A DNA stretch of 64,000 nt from Magnetospira sp. QH-2. GTDB taxonomy: Bacteria; Pseudomonadota; Alphaproteobacteria; Rhodospirillales; Magnetospiraceae. The position numbers and the translations under genes were made by a program. Below the pieces are notes generated by a model. That model was given only the letters and a program-made list of their open reading frames with translations, did not search any database and had not been told where the DNA came from. The number at the start of each line of letters is the position of its first letter. Within the stretch, counting starts at the first letter, position 1. Location: the NCBI RefSeq assembly GCF_000968135.1, contig NZ_FO538765.1, positions 3,422,001-3,486,000 of the forward strand. Reading direction: 5' to 3'. Of this stretch, positions 26,515 through 34,246 are shown piece by piece.

Positions 26515-26990
26515 GCCGCCTGGACAGCTTCATCCGCCGCATGACGGCCCAGCGCGACTGCCTGAACCGGGCGGCGGCGCTGATCGCCGACATCCCCGGG
26601 CCGGTACTGGAACTGGGCCTGGGCAATGGTCGCACTTATGATCATCTGCGGACTTTGTTTCCCGAGCGGGAGGTTTTCGTGTTTGAGATCAAGGTGGCGG
26701 CACATCCGGACTGCATCCCCGACGCCGATCACCTGCTGTTGGGGGATTTCCGCGACACTGTCCCGAGAGCGATCCTCCCCTCTCCGGCTGCCTTGGTTCA
26801 TGCGGACGTGGGATCGGGGCGCCCGAAGGAAGACGGGGAACTGGCCCGCTTTCTCGGCGAACACCTGCAACCGTTGCTGCGACCCGACGGCCTGATTGTC
26901 TGTGATCAGGATCTGGCGCCGCAGGGATGGCGGAAACAACCACTACCCCAGGGCATCGCCCCCGACCGCTATCATATTTACCAACGCTAG
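26511..26990 (+). CDS. Class I SAM-dependent methyltransferase
   Basis: 159 residues. Motif I is VLELGLGNGRTYDHL, followed by FVFEIKVAAHPDC (acidic position for the ribose), an LLLGDFRD loop and LLRPDGLIVCDQDL. The domain is short and has no recognisable acceptor-binding insert, so the substrate is open. It overlaps the IsdG-like gene by 4 bp and precedes the next gene by 10 bp, giving a three-gene operon. Confidence 0.8.
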   Translation: MSRLDSFIRRMTAQRDCLNRAAALIADIPGPVLELGLGNGRTYDHLRTLFPEREVFVFEIKVAAHPDCIPDADHLLLGDFRDTVPRAILPSPAALVHADVGSGRPKEDGELARFLGEHLQPLLRPDGLIVCDQDLAPQGWRKQPLPQGIAPDRYHIYQR

Positions 26991-27000
26991 GAGACAGTCC

Positions 27001-27453
27001 ATGGCCGGATGTGCCGGACCCTATACCCGGGTCTTTTTTGAAGAAAAAGACGCCGCCCGCTGCCAGAAACTGGCCAGTTCCCTGAGTGATCATGGTCTGG
27101 AAGCCGCCGACCTGCGACTGCCGCCGGGGGATGCCGGTCTCGATGACTTGGCTTGCGATATCGTCTTCCGTGACCCGGAGACGCCCGGCGAAAGCTGGAC
27201 CTTGCGCGTGGCCAAGTTCCTTGGCCCAAAAAAAATGCTGCGCTGGACCCATGTGTATGAAGTCACCTTGCAACGACGCGGTGATGATGATGACGACACC
27301 GCTTGGCAGGGCCACCTCTACGCCGATAAGCTGGACCGGCTATTCAAACGGCTGTGGGAAGCCTATCCCCTTATCAAACACGGGCGCCCGGTGGCCGATC
27401 TGGTCGCCCCCGAGGATTCCCACATGACCCGCATTGACCTCTGTAATGAATGA
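27001..27453 (+). CDS. Hypothetical protein
   Basis: 150 residues from the ATG at 27001 with AGGAG 7 bases upstream; a longer frame exists but overlaps the methyltransferase. It is hydrophilic with no signal or membrane helix. A cysteine-containing start (MAGCAGPYTRVFFEEKDAARC) is followed by an alpha/beta pattern, an acidic GDDDDD stretch and a helical C-terminus (LYADKLDRLFKRLWEAYPLIKHG). The family is not recognised. It is probably cotranscribed with the methyltransferase. Confidence 0.65.
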   Translation: MAGCAGPYTRVFFEEKDAARCQKLASSLSDHGLEAADLRLPPGDAGLDDLACDIVFRDPETPGESWTLRVAKFLGPKKMLRWTHVYEVTLQRRGDDDDDTAWQGHLYADKLDRLFKRLWEAYPLIKHGRPVADLVAPEDSHMTRIDLCNE

Positions 27454-27454
27454 G

Positions 27455-27664
27455 TTAGTTGGGCAGCAATCCGGGCCCTGGTTTCCGGTACGCCAGCTCC
27501 CGAACCGCATCAAGCACCGCTTTCCAAGTGGCGCTACCCTCGAAATCCCGGGCTTCCAACAGTTCGTTGGCCCGCTTCTGGGCATGGCGCCGCGCCTCCT
27601 TCGGCCCCTGTTCGTCGATCAGCCGCGCGGCCGTGCGGTAAGCTTCGCCGGGTAGTCTGGTCAT
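27455..27664 (-). CDS. Small helical protein, unknown
   Basis: 69 residues, highly charged (EARRHAQKRANELLEARDFEGSATWKAVLDAVREL), predicted to be two helices and reminiscent of small alphaproteobacterial proteins of unknown role. Its start codon region overlaps that of the divergent pseudouridine synthase by 2 bp, so their expression is probably mutually constrained. Confidence 0.6.
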   Translation of the reverse strand: MTRLPGEAYRTAARLIDEQGPKEARRHAQKRANELLEARDFEGSATWKAVLDAVRELAYRKPGPGLLPN

Positions 27665-28349
27665 GAATGCTCTGTCCTCTTCCTTCGATCCGGCGGCCAG
27701 GGTGCTCTATCAGGATTCCCTGGTCATGGTGCTCGACAAACCGGCGGGCCTGCCGGTGCATGGCGGCCCCGCGGGCGACGACAACCTGGAGTCCCATTTA
27801 GGCCTTCTGCGGTTCGGATACAAGGAGACACCGGCCCTGGCCCATCGTCTGGACCGCGACACCGCCGGATGCCTGATTCTGGGCCGCAATCACCGGGCCC
27901 TACGCAAATTGGGCAGGCTGTTTGAGCAAAGAAAGATCCGCAAAACATACTGGGCCGTGGTGACCGGCGCCCCCACGCCGCCGGAGGGCATTATAGATCG
28001 ACCGATCAAAAAACTCTCCACCAAGGGAAGTGGCTGGCGCATGGTGACGGCAGCCGATGGTCAACGGGCCGTGTCTGCTTACCAAACTCTGGGCAGATCC
28101 GATGATGGCCTGGCCTGGCTGGAACTGAATCCCCGCACGGGCCGCACCCACCAGATCCGCGTCCATTGCGCGGCGGTGGGTTGCCCGATCATGGGAGATG
28201 AGCAATATGGAACCCCGGGTCCGACCCTCCATCTCTTGGCCCGGGCCATCGAAATACCGTTGTTCGAGGATCGTCCGCCGATCCGCGTCAGCGCCCCGGC
28301 GCCGCCGCATATGCAGGACGCGCTGAAGGCCTGTGGCTGGAAATCATGA
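27663..28349 (+). CDS. RluA-family pseudouridine synthase
   Basis: 228 residues. It opens with LVMVLDKPAGLPVHGG, has the catalytic motif HRLDRDTAG (Asp near residue 65), and ends with LELNPRTGRTHQIRVHCAAVGCPIMGDEQYG, all diagnostic for RluA-type rRNA/tRNA pseudouridine synthases. No S4 domain is present. The target uridine is unknown. Its 3' end overlaps the convergent response regulator by 6 bp. Confidence 0.9.
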   Translation: MNALSSSFDPAARVLYQDSLVMVLDKPAGLPVHGGPAGDDNLESHLGLLRFGYKETPALAHRLDRDTAGCLILGRNHRALRKLGRLFEQRKIRKTYWAVVTGAPTPPEGIIDRPIKKLSTKGSGWRMVTAADGQRAVSAYQTLGRSDDGLAWLELNPRTGRTHQIRVHCAAVGCPIMGDEQYGTPGPTLHLLARAIEIPLFEDRPPIRVSAPAPPHMQDALKACGWKS

Positions 28350-29423
28350 GTTTTTGTCGATGGCGGCCTTGAGCCCCTTGAGCAACTGCCGCCCCACATC
28401 ACCACCATCGCCCGAGATCTTCTCGCGGATCACCGCCCGCATGGTATCGATATGGGCCTTGACGATCTCCACCGCCTTGTCGTCCTCGTTGCAGCCCGCG
28501 CCGGTGGTATTGAACAGGCCCTTGGCAACAATGGTCACCAGCGGATAGCCGAAAGTGCCGCCTTGCCCGCGCAATTCCAGCGCCAACAGGTTGATCTTTT
28601 CGAAATGGGCGGTGCGGCCGCCTTTCTGTCCCAGGGCCTCGGCGCACAGATCCGACAGCTGGGTCAGGTAGTCCAAGGCCCAAGTGGAAAAGTCCAGCTT
28701 CGCCCGTTCGAGCTTTTCTTCCGCCTTGTCCAACAGGTCCGCCGGGAACTCGCCCGGTCCCGAATCACCCATGCCGCCCGCCTTGTCCTTCAGGCTATTG
28801 GGCAACTTGAACATCCAGACTCCGGAGTCTTCCTTCTTTGGCTGACGCATGTCCTTGGCGCCATAGACCATGGTAATATCCGATTCCTCGGTGGCGCGCC
28901 GCTCATCGCCGCCCGGCGCCGATCCGTAGCGCTGCCGCCGCCGGTCCGGTCCGAAATAGGTGTTGGTCATGACAAACGGGCGTGGATAGTCAATCACTTC
29001 AAGGATTTTTTTGTAGACCGATCCCACCGAATAGGGCTTGGCAAGAAACTCTGTCACCCCCATGTCGCGACAGGATTCCACGTACTTGCGGTCCGCCGCG
29101 CCGGAAATCATCAGGACGGGCATGAATCGATTGGGGGATTCCTTGGCCGAGCGCAGCCAGCGCAACAAAAGCAGACCATTGATCGGGGTCATGACCAGAT
29201 CGGTAATGACAATATCCACATTGGTGCCGCCGACGGCCTGATGCCCGACCCGCATGGTCTTGAAATACTCGATGGCTGCTTCGCCGTTTTTGGCCGCGAC
29301 GATATTCCTGAAGCCCAGCTGACGCAAAAGGTCTTCCATGGTGAAACGCATGAAGTCGTTATCTTCCACAAGGAAGACGCTAACCGTTTCGAGGTCGTAT
29401 ACAGCCAATTCAGGCTCTCCCAA
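28344..29423 (-). CDS. Response regulator with long helical output region
   Basis: 359 residues. The start at 29423 is TTG; GGGAG just inside the frame would serve a second TTG five codons later, and no ATG occurs before the receiver core. Residues ~13-145 form a receiver with acidic pocket VEDND, phospho-Asp in DIVITDLVM, Ser in LMISGAA and Lys in LAKPYS. A linker has FGPDRRRQRYG and ERRATEESD, a pattern common in alphaproteobacterial regulators. The C-terminal ~150 residues are helical without a DNA-binding or enzymatic motif. The partner kinase is not adjacent. Confidence 0.82.
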   Translation of the reverse strand: MGEPELAVYDLETVSVFLVEDNDFMRFTMEDLLRQLGFRNIVAAKNGEAAIEYFKTMRVGHQAVGGTNVDIVITDLVMTPINGLLLLRWLRSAKESPNRFMPVLMISGAADRKYVESCRDMGVTEFLAKPYSVGSVYKKILEVIDYPRPFVMTNTYFGPDRRRQRYGSAPGGDERRATEESDITMVYGAKDMRQPKKEDSGVWMFKLPNSLKDKAGGMGDSGPGEFPADLLDKAEEKLERAKLDFSTWALDYLTQLSDLCAEALGQKGGRTAHFEKINLLALELRGQGGTFGYPLVTIVAKGLFNTTGAGCNEDDKAVEIVKAHIDTMRAVIREKISGDGGDVGRQLLKGLKAAIDKNS

Positions 29424-29580
29424 GCAATTCCATTGCCGGCGACTTTTTTGAATGCCACACTCTTGTAGCGCAGAAACACGCGTATTGACAACCGACCTCA
29501 GGCTGTGTCCACCCCTTGCACCAGACCTTTGGGGGCGCTATTGTCCGTCCCCTATCCGAGCTTTGAGGGAGTGATCGAGA

Positions 29581-29826
29581 ATGTCCGACACCGGAGGCAT
29601 CGCCGCCGACCGCCTGCGCAGTTTCGTGGAGCGCATCGAACGGCTGGAAGAAGAAAAAACGGCCCTCGCCGCGGACGTCAAGGAAGTCTATTCCGAAGCC
29701 AAAGGCTCGGGCTTTGACACCAAGATCATTCGCCAGATCATCCGGCTGCGAAAGATGGACCAGTCCGACCGCCGCGAAGCCGAAGAGCTTCTCGATCTCT
29801 ACAAAGCTGCCCTGGACATGGAATAG
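29581..29826 (+). CDS. gapR: GapR nucleoid-associated protein (DUF2312/UPF0335)
   Basis: 81 residues. A long coiled-coil helix (LRSFVERIERLEEEKTALAADVKEVYSEAKGSGFD) is followed by TKIIRQIIRLRKMDQSDRREAEELLDLYKAAL, essentially the DUF2312 consensus. GapR of Caulobacter encircles overtwisted DNA ahead of replication and transcription (established knowledge). It is largely restricted to alphaproteobacteria, which supports the taxonomic guess. It ends 3 bp from the convergent YqgE gene. Confidence 0.92.
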   Translation: MSDTGGIAADRLRSFVERIERLEEEKTALAADVKEVYSEAKGSGFDTKIIRQIIRLRKMDQSDRREAEELLDLYKAALDME

Positions 29827-29829
29827 ACG

Positions 29830-30420
29830 CTACTTCAAAACCTCCCACAGAGCGGCGGGATCCTCGGTAAACACCCACTTGGGCCGGGCTGGACGAATAG
29901 CCCAGAAACCCTGCTCTATTTCCGCCTCCAACTGTCCGGGGCCCCACCCGGCATAGCCAAACAGCAATCGACTCGGCTTTGGCGGCTCCCGCCGTGTCAG
30001 ACTCTGTAGCGTCAGGCGATCCTTGCTGAGGTAGACCCCGGGAATGATCCGTTGCGAGCGCACGGTTTTCGCATCCGGAGAATGCAGCATCATGACCAAG
30101 CCCGGATCCACCGGCCCGCCGAACCATCCCTGGATTTCCGAATTCTGTTCCGATTCGTCGATACCCAGCTCGGTCAAAAGCGTCGATAGCGGTATGGGTA
30201 GCCCGGGTCGGTTGACGATCACCGCCACTGCTCCGTCACTGTCATGGGCGACCACCAAAAGCACCGTCCGCCCGAATACCGATCCTTGAAGGTCCTCCTT
30301 GGCCACCAGCAAATGGCCGACCAGGGAATCCACCGGATCGGGCGGCACCGCGACCGGCAGGCCGCGACCGATGGAAACCGGAAGCCCTAGAAATAGAACG
30401 ACAACCAGAACCCGGACCAA
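29830..30420 (-). CDS. YqgE/AlgH family protein with N-terminal signal-like segment
   Basis: 196 residues. The YqgE core is clear: GHLLVAKEDLQGSVFGRTVLLVVAHDSDGAVAVIVNRP, WFGGPVDPG, and LFGYAGWGPGQLEAEI. A hydrophobic N-terminus (MVRVLVVVLFLGLPVSIGRG) precedes it and looks like a signal or anchor, whereas most YqgE proteins are cytoplasmic and start at the core. The function of YqgE is not established. It is convergent with gapR and followed upstream by the LysR gene. Confidence 0.85.
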   Translation of the reverse strand: MVRVLVVVLFLGLPVSIGRGLPVAVPPDPVDSLVGHLLVAKEDLQGSVFGRTVLLVVAHDSDGAVAVIVNRPGLPIPLSTLLTELGIDESEQNSEIQGWFGGPVDPGLVMMLHSPDAKTVRSQRIIPGVYLSKDRLTLQSLTRREPPKPSRLLFGYAGWGPGQLEAEIEQGFWAIRPARPKWVFTEDPAALWEVLK

Positions 30421-30460
30421 CAGCTGCCTCTTGTTAGTATGCCTGCGTTATTCTACCAGA

Positions 30461-31357
30461 TTACAGGTCCCGGATCACCGAGATGAAGGCATCGGCCACC
30501 GGATGGTCGATGTTGGCGCGATGGCGGGCGATCCACAGGGTGCGCATGATGCGAAATCCACCCACCCGTATATGACGCAACCTTCCTTGGGCCACGAAAT
30601 CCTCCACCGCAAACCGGGGCAGGAAACTCACATGGGACCCGGGCATCAACACATTCATCAAGGCATCGGTGGCCCCCACCTCCAAGGCCACGTTCAGCCC
30701 GCTGAAACCGATACGGTCCAGTGCCTCGTCCAGATCCAGGCGGGCCGAGGACCCGGGCTCGCGCAGCACATAGCTCAGATCATGCAGCATGGCGGCCGGA
30801 ATCATCTCCTCGTTGGCCAACGGATGACGCGGACCGCAGACCAGCAACAGTTCGTCATCCATCCATTTCTGTACCAGGAGGTCCGGATGGTCCGGCGCCC
30901 GTTCCAATAGCGCCAGATCCGAAATGCCGTTGGCCAGGTTGGTCTGGATCTGTCGGCCATAGATCAACCGACTGTCCACCCGGTATTGCGGATGACGCTC
31001 GGAGAAAGCCAGCAGGAACCGGGGCAGGAAGTGCTCCCCAATGGCGATGGTCACATCCAGGTGCAAGGTTGTCTTTCCCTGCGCCATATCCAGCATCTCA
31101 TGCCTGAGAGACAATTGCCGGTCGAGAGTCTGTACCGCCAGCAAATAGACCTTCTCCCCGGCTTCGGTCAGGTGCAGACGCCCGCTACGGCGCTCGGTCA
31201 AAGGTAGGCCATAACAGGCCTCCAGGGCCCGTAAACGTTTGGTCACCGCGGGCTGGCCGACACTCAACGCCTCGGCGGCAGCGGAGACACTGCCCCGTTC
31301 GACCACCGCCCGAAGGGCCGCCCATCCGCGAATATCCGGTAGATTTTTGTATTCCAT
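30461..31357 (-). CDS. LysR-family transcriptional regulator
   Basis: 298 residues. The N-terminal winged helix-turn-helix (AALRAVVERGSVSAAAEALSVGQPAVTKRLRALEACYG) is followed by the linker helix and a two-lobed effector-binding domain (DVTIAIGEHFLPRFLLAF...). It is divergent from the small membrane protein, universal stress protein and TauE/SafE genes with ~210 bp between, so it probably regulates that set. The inducer is unknown; sulfite or a sulfonate-related signal would fit the exporter but is inference. Confidence 0.9.
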   Translation of the reverse strand: MEYKNLPDIRGWAALRAVVERGSVSAAAEALSVGQPAVTKRLRALEACYGLPLTERRSGRLHLTEAGEKVYLLAVQTLDRQLSLRHEMLDMAQGKTTLHLDVTIAIGEHFLPRFLLAFSERHPQYRVDSRLIYGRQIQTNLANGISDLALLERAPDHPDLLVQKWMDDELLLVCGPRHPLANEEMIPAAMLHDLSYVLREPGSSARLDLDEALDRIGFSGLNVALEVGATDALMNVLMPGSHVSFLPRFAVEDFVAQGRLRHIRVGGFRIMRTLWIARHRANIDHPVADAFISVIRDL

Positions 31358-31365
31358 ACAGGAAT
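31351..31365. promoter_or_regulatory. Candidate LysR-type box over the regulator start codon
   Basis: ATTCC and GGAAT form a perfect 5-bp inverted repeat with a 5-bp spacer and contain the T-N11-A pattern of LysR boxes. It overlaps the regulator start codon (31355-31357), consistent with autoregulation. Binding is not demonstrated. Confidence 0.4.
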
Positions 31366-31569
31366 ATTAGAGTAAAATAATTCATTAGCCAAGGGCTGCT
31401 TTTCACCCAATACTCCCGTCCGAGCCGATAGAGACAGTCACTTGGTTTTCAGGGCTTCCGGGCCTTCACCGGACCTTTCACCATAGACTCGCATCGCACC
31501 CAATCCATCGGAGGAAATTCCGGGTTGGAATGGGTTGGCCACAACGTTATTTGATCTTGGGAGCAAAGG

Positions 31570-31890
31570 ATGACCTCAACCATGGTCACGCACGCAGATG
31601 GACTCGCCCTTCCGGCTTCTTCGACCAAACGGTCGCGCCGTCTTCGCAATATGTTGATGATCCGCAAGTCCACCCGGACCGCCATCGGCCTGGGCCTGCT
31701 GAGCGGAATGCTTTATGCCGCTTTGTTCTATTACAGTGACGACATCCGGCACATGGCCGAGATGACCAATCGCGGCGAGAGCAAGCTCTACTTCATGGCC
31801 CCCATTGGCATTGCCTTCGTCTTCTCGGTTGTCCACGGCATGTTCACGGACAAGTTCTGGGAAGCTTTGGGCCTCAAGGCAAAGCGCTGA
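31570..31890 (+). CDS. Small two-helix membrane protein, unknown
   Basis: 106 residues; GGGAG lies 7 bases before the ATG. A basic N-terminus (SSTKRSRRLRNMLMIRKSTR) precedes two membrane helices (TAIGLGLLSGMLYAALFYY and LYFMAPIGIAFVFSVVHGMF) and a C-terminal amphipathic segment. No motif is recognised. The universal stress gene starts 4 bp after its stop and the TauE/SafE gene follows, so it is probably an accessory subunit of that exporter. Confidence 0.75.
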   Translation: MTSTMVTHADGLALPASSTKRSRRLRNMLMIRKSTRTAIGLGLLSGMLYAALFYYSDDIRHMAEMTNRGESKLYFMAPIGIAFVFSVVHGMFTDKFWEALGLKAKR

Positions 31891-31894
31891 TACA

Positions 31895-32782
31895 ATGTCC
31901 CTTTCAAACGCGCTTCCGGAGGATCAGTCGGTGCAAGCCAGCCAGTTGTCGCCCATCGGGCGGTTCGAATCCATTCTGCTAGCCACCGACGGGTCGGAAT
32001 ACAGTGTCGGCGCCGAACGGGTCGCTCTCGGTTTCTGTGCCCAGCACGGCACCAAACTGCATGTGCTCTCGGCCATGGCCAAGCCCGGCGAATCAGGCTT
32101 CATGGGCCCGTCCGCCAGTGCCGAACAGCAGCAGAAGACCACCGAGAACCTGGAGCGCATTGCCACCTTGGCCAGCGAACAGGGGATCGAGTGTGAAACG
32201 CATCTGATGTCCGGCGATGATCCTTATGAAGTCATCGTCAAGGCCGCGAACCAGCTGGTGGTCGATATGGTGGTCATGGGACGGCGCGGTCGGCGCGGGC
32301 TGGCCCGAATCATGCTCGGCGACGCCACCGCCAAGGTCATCGGCCATGCCCCGTGCGCGGTGCTGGTGGTTCCCGGGGAATCTCAGATGTGGTCCTCCAT
32401 TCTGGTGGCCACCGATGGCTCCCGCTATTCCGACATGGCCGCCGTCACGGCGGGCGAGTTGGCCAAGACCGGGAACGTGCCGTTGACCGTTTTATCGGTG
32501 AAAGTGCCGATCCACAGCGAACGTCGCCAAGCGGAAGCCCAGCCGATCGTCGATCGGGTTCTCGACTTCCTGAAGGACTCGGGCGTTCAAGCGCGCGGCC
32601 TAGTCGAAGAAGGCGCCGCTGACGACACCATTGTCGAAGTGGCCGCCGACCGGCAGGCTGGTTTGATCGTACTGGGAAATTTCGGCCGAACCGGCATTGG
32701 CCGGGTGCTGTTCGGATCTAAGGACGAGCGGGTTATCAATCAGACCACCGTGCCGGTGCTGATCACTCGCGGCGGAGGCTGA
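31895..32782 (+). CDS. Tandem universal stress protein (two Usp domains)
   Basis: 295 residues from the ATG at 31895. Domain one (~22-155) starts SILLATDGSEYSVGAERVAL and ends MGRRGRRGLARIMLGDATAKVIGHAPCAVLVV; domain two (~158-293) starts SILVATDGSRYSDMAAV and ends LGNFGRTGIGRVLFGSKDERVINQTTVPVLI. The GxxGx9GS nucleotide motif is intact in the second copy, while the first has GD in place of GS, so only the second is expected to bind ATP canonically. It lies between a small membrane protein and a TauE/SafE permease. Confidence 0.9.
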   Translation: MSLSNALPEDQSVQASQLSPIGRFESILLATDGSEYSVGAERVALGFCAQHGTKLHVLSAMAKPGESGFMGPSASAEQQQKTTENLERIATLASEQGIECETHLMSGDDPYEVIVKAANQLVVDMVVMGRRGRRGLARIMLGDATAKVIGHAPCAVLVVPGESQMWSSILVATDGSRYSDMAAVTAGELAKTGNVPLTVLSVKVPIHSERRQAEAQPIVDRVLDFLKDSGVQARGLVEEGAADDTIVEVAADRQAGLIVLGNFGRTGIGRVLFGSKDERVINQTTVPVLITRGGG

Positions 32783-32902
32783 ACGACCGGGCTCGTCCCG
32801 CAAATAGCTTCTAACACCAACCCTATTGAAACAACGCCGCGCCCAGGTCCTGGGCGCGCACAGCCCGGCTTTTTGCCGGATCCATAGCGAGGAGACCCTG
32901 TC

Positions 32903-33991
32903 ATGGAAGCCATTAACTTCCTCGATCTCACCCCCGGAATGGTGGCCATCCTGTTTCTGGTCGGCTTCATCGGCGGCATGGTCAGCGGCTTCATCGGCTC
33001 CGGCGGCGCCTTTGTGCTGACGCCCGCCATGATGAGCCTGGGCGCCCCGGCCATCGTCGCGGTGGCCTCCAATATGGCCCACAAGTTTCCCAAGGCCCTG
33101 GTGGGCTCCATCAAGCGCGCCCGATATGGTCAGGTGGACGTCAAATTGGGGATTATCATGGGGATCTTCGCCGAAATCGGCGTGTTTATCGGCAAGGGCT
33201 TCATGACCGACATCCGCAAGCAGTTCGGCGACACCGGTACCGATCTCTATGTATCGGCCATTTTTGTGGTGGTGCTGGCGGTGGTTGGTGGGTTCGTCAT
33301 GCGCGATGCCCTGAAAAGCCGCATATCCGCGGGCGACGACGACCAGGAGCACAAAACCCCGAAGCTGGCCCAATGGGTTCAGTCGGTGCGTATCCCGGGC
33401 ACCATGATGCGGTTCAAATCCATCGGCAACAAAGAGGTCTCGGTGCTGTTCATCGCGCCGCTGGGAATCGCCACGGGTTTGTTGGCGGCCTCCATCGCCG
33501 TCGGCGGTTTTATTGGTGTCCCAGCCATGATTTATGTGCTCGGAGTCCCGGCCATCATGGCCACGGCCACCGAGTTGGTGGTCGCCTTTGTCATGGGCGC
33601 AGGGGGCAGCGCGCTCTATGCCTGGGATGGTTTCGTCGACATCCGCCTGTCCATGATCATCCTCGCCGGTTCCCTGTTTGGCGTGCAGATTGGTGCCATC
33701 GGCACCACCTATGTGAAGGACTGGGTTGTCAAGTTGATCATGGCCATGATCATGCTGATCGTGCTGGTCAGCCGCTTCTTCAAACTGCCGGTTTATCTGT
33801 CCAACCTGGATATGATCGACAAGCTGCCCGCTGCCACCAGTTCGCTGCTGTCCAACATCAGCTTCGCCACCTTGGGACTGGCTTTGCTCACAGGCGCCTT
33901 GGCCATCATCATCGCCCTGATCAAGGGGATGGCCGATGACCGAAAGGCCAAACAGGCTGCCGCGGCAGTGCTGGCGGATGCGTCATCCTGA
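32903..33991 (+). CDS. TauE/SafE-family sulfite/sulfonate exporter
   Basis: 362 residues, about eight membrane helices in two repeats: GMVAILFLVGFIGGMVSGFIGSGGAFVLTPAMMSLGAP in the first and GLLAASIAVGGFIGVPAMIYVLGVPAIMATATELVVAF in the second, the TauE/SafE signatures. A cytoplasmic loop (~135-170) is longer than usual. Members export sulfite, sulfoacetate or related organosulfur anions. It is grouped with Usp and a small membrane protein under a divergent LysR regulator. The sulfur theme agrees with the other end of the window, but the substrate is inferred. Confidence 0.9.
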   Translation: MEAINFLDLTPGMVAILFLVGFIGGMVSGFIGSGGAFVLTPAMMSLGAPAIVAVASNMAHKFPKALVGSIKRARYGQVDVKLGIIMGIFAEIGVFIGKGFMTDIRKQFGDTGTDLYVSAIFVVVLAVVGGFVMRDALKSRISAGDDDQEHKTPKLAQWVQSVRIPGTMMRFKSIGNKEVSVLFIAPLGIATGLLAASIAVGGFIGVPAMIYVLGVPAIMATATELVVAFVMGAGGSALYAWDGFVDIRLSMIILAGSLFGVQIGAIGTTYVKDWVVKLIMAMIMLIVLVSRFFKLPVYLSNLDMIDKLPAATSSLLSNISFATLGLALLTGALAIIIALIKGMADDRKAKQAAAAVLADASS

Positions 33992-33996
33992 CGCAT
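33978..33996. terminator. Perfect inverted repeat at TauE/SafE stop
   Basis: ATGCGTCA and TGACGCAT flank a 3-nt loop, overlapping the TauE/SafE stop codon and ending 12 bp before the convergent small gene stop. It lacks a T-run. It may act as a bidirectional terminator. Confidence 0.4.
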
Positions 33997-34007
33997 GGAA
34001 TCAAAGC

Positions 34008-34184
34008 TCACCGAGCGTCCTTGATGACCTCTACCATGCTTTCGGCGAGGGTCCGGATGTTCTGCCTGAGAACTTGATCGTCGGTGCCCTTGGCGGCCAC
34101 ATGCAAAGCGTTGAGCAACACCTGCACTTCTTCAAGGGTCAACTGAAACCAGAAATCCTGGGCATCCTTTTGCTGGATTCTCAT
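34008..34184 (-). CDS. Small 58-residue protein at the end of the hyp operon, unknown
   Basis: Read on the minus strand, ATG at 34184 to TGA at 34008 gives a 58-residue protein: MRIQQKDAQDFWFQLTLEEV, then QVLLNALHVAAKGTDDQVLR, then a helix ending VIKDAR. The composition (many Glu/Gln/Leu, helical throughout) and absence of rare patterns suggest a genuine gene. It lies 62 bp downstream of hypX on the same strand. The family is not recognised. Confidence 0.55.
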   Translation of the reverse strand: MRIQQKDAQDFWFQLTLEEVQVLLNALHVAAKGTDDQVLRQNIRTLAESMVEVIKDAR

Positions 34185-34246
34185 GCGGCATGTCCCGAAT
34201 CATCGACGTCGAGGCGCATGATAGTCCGCTCATTCCGAAGGCGAAA

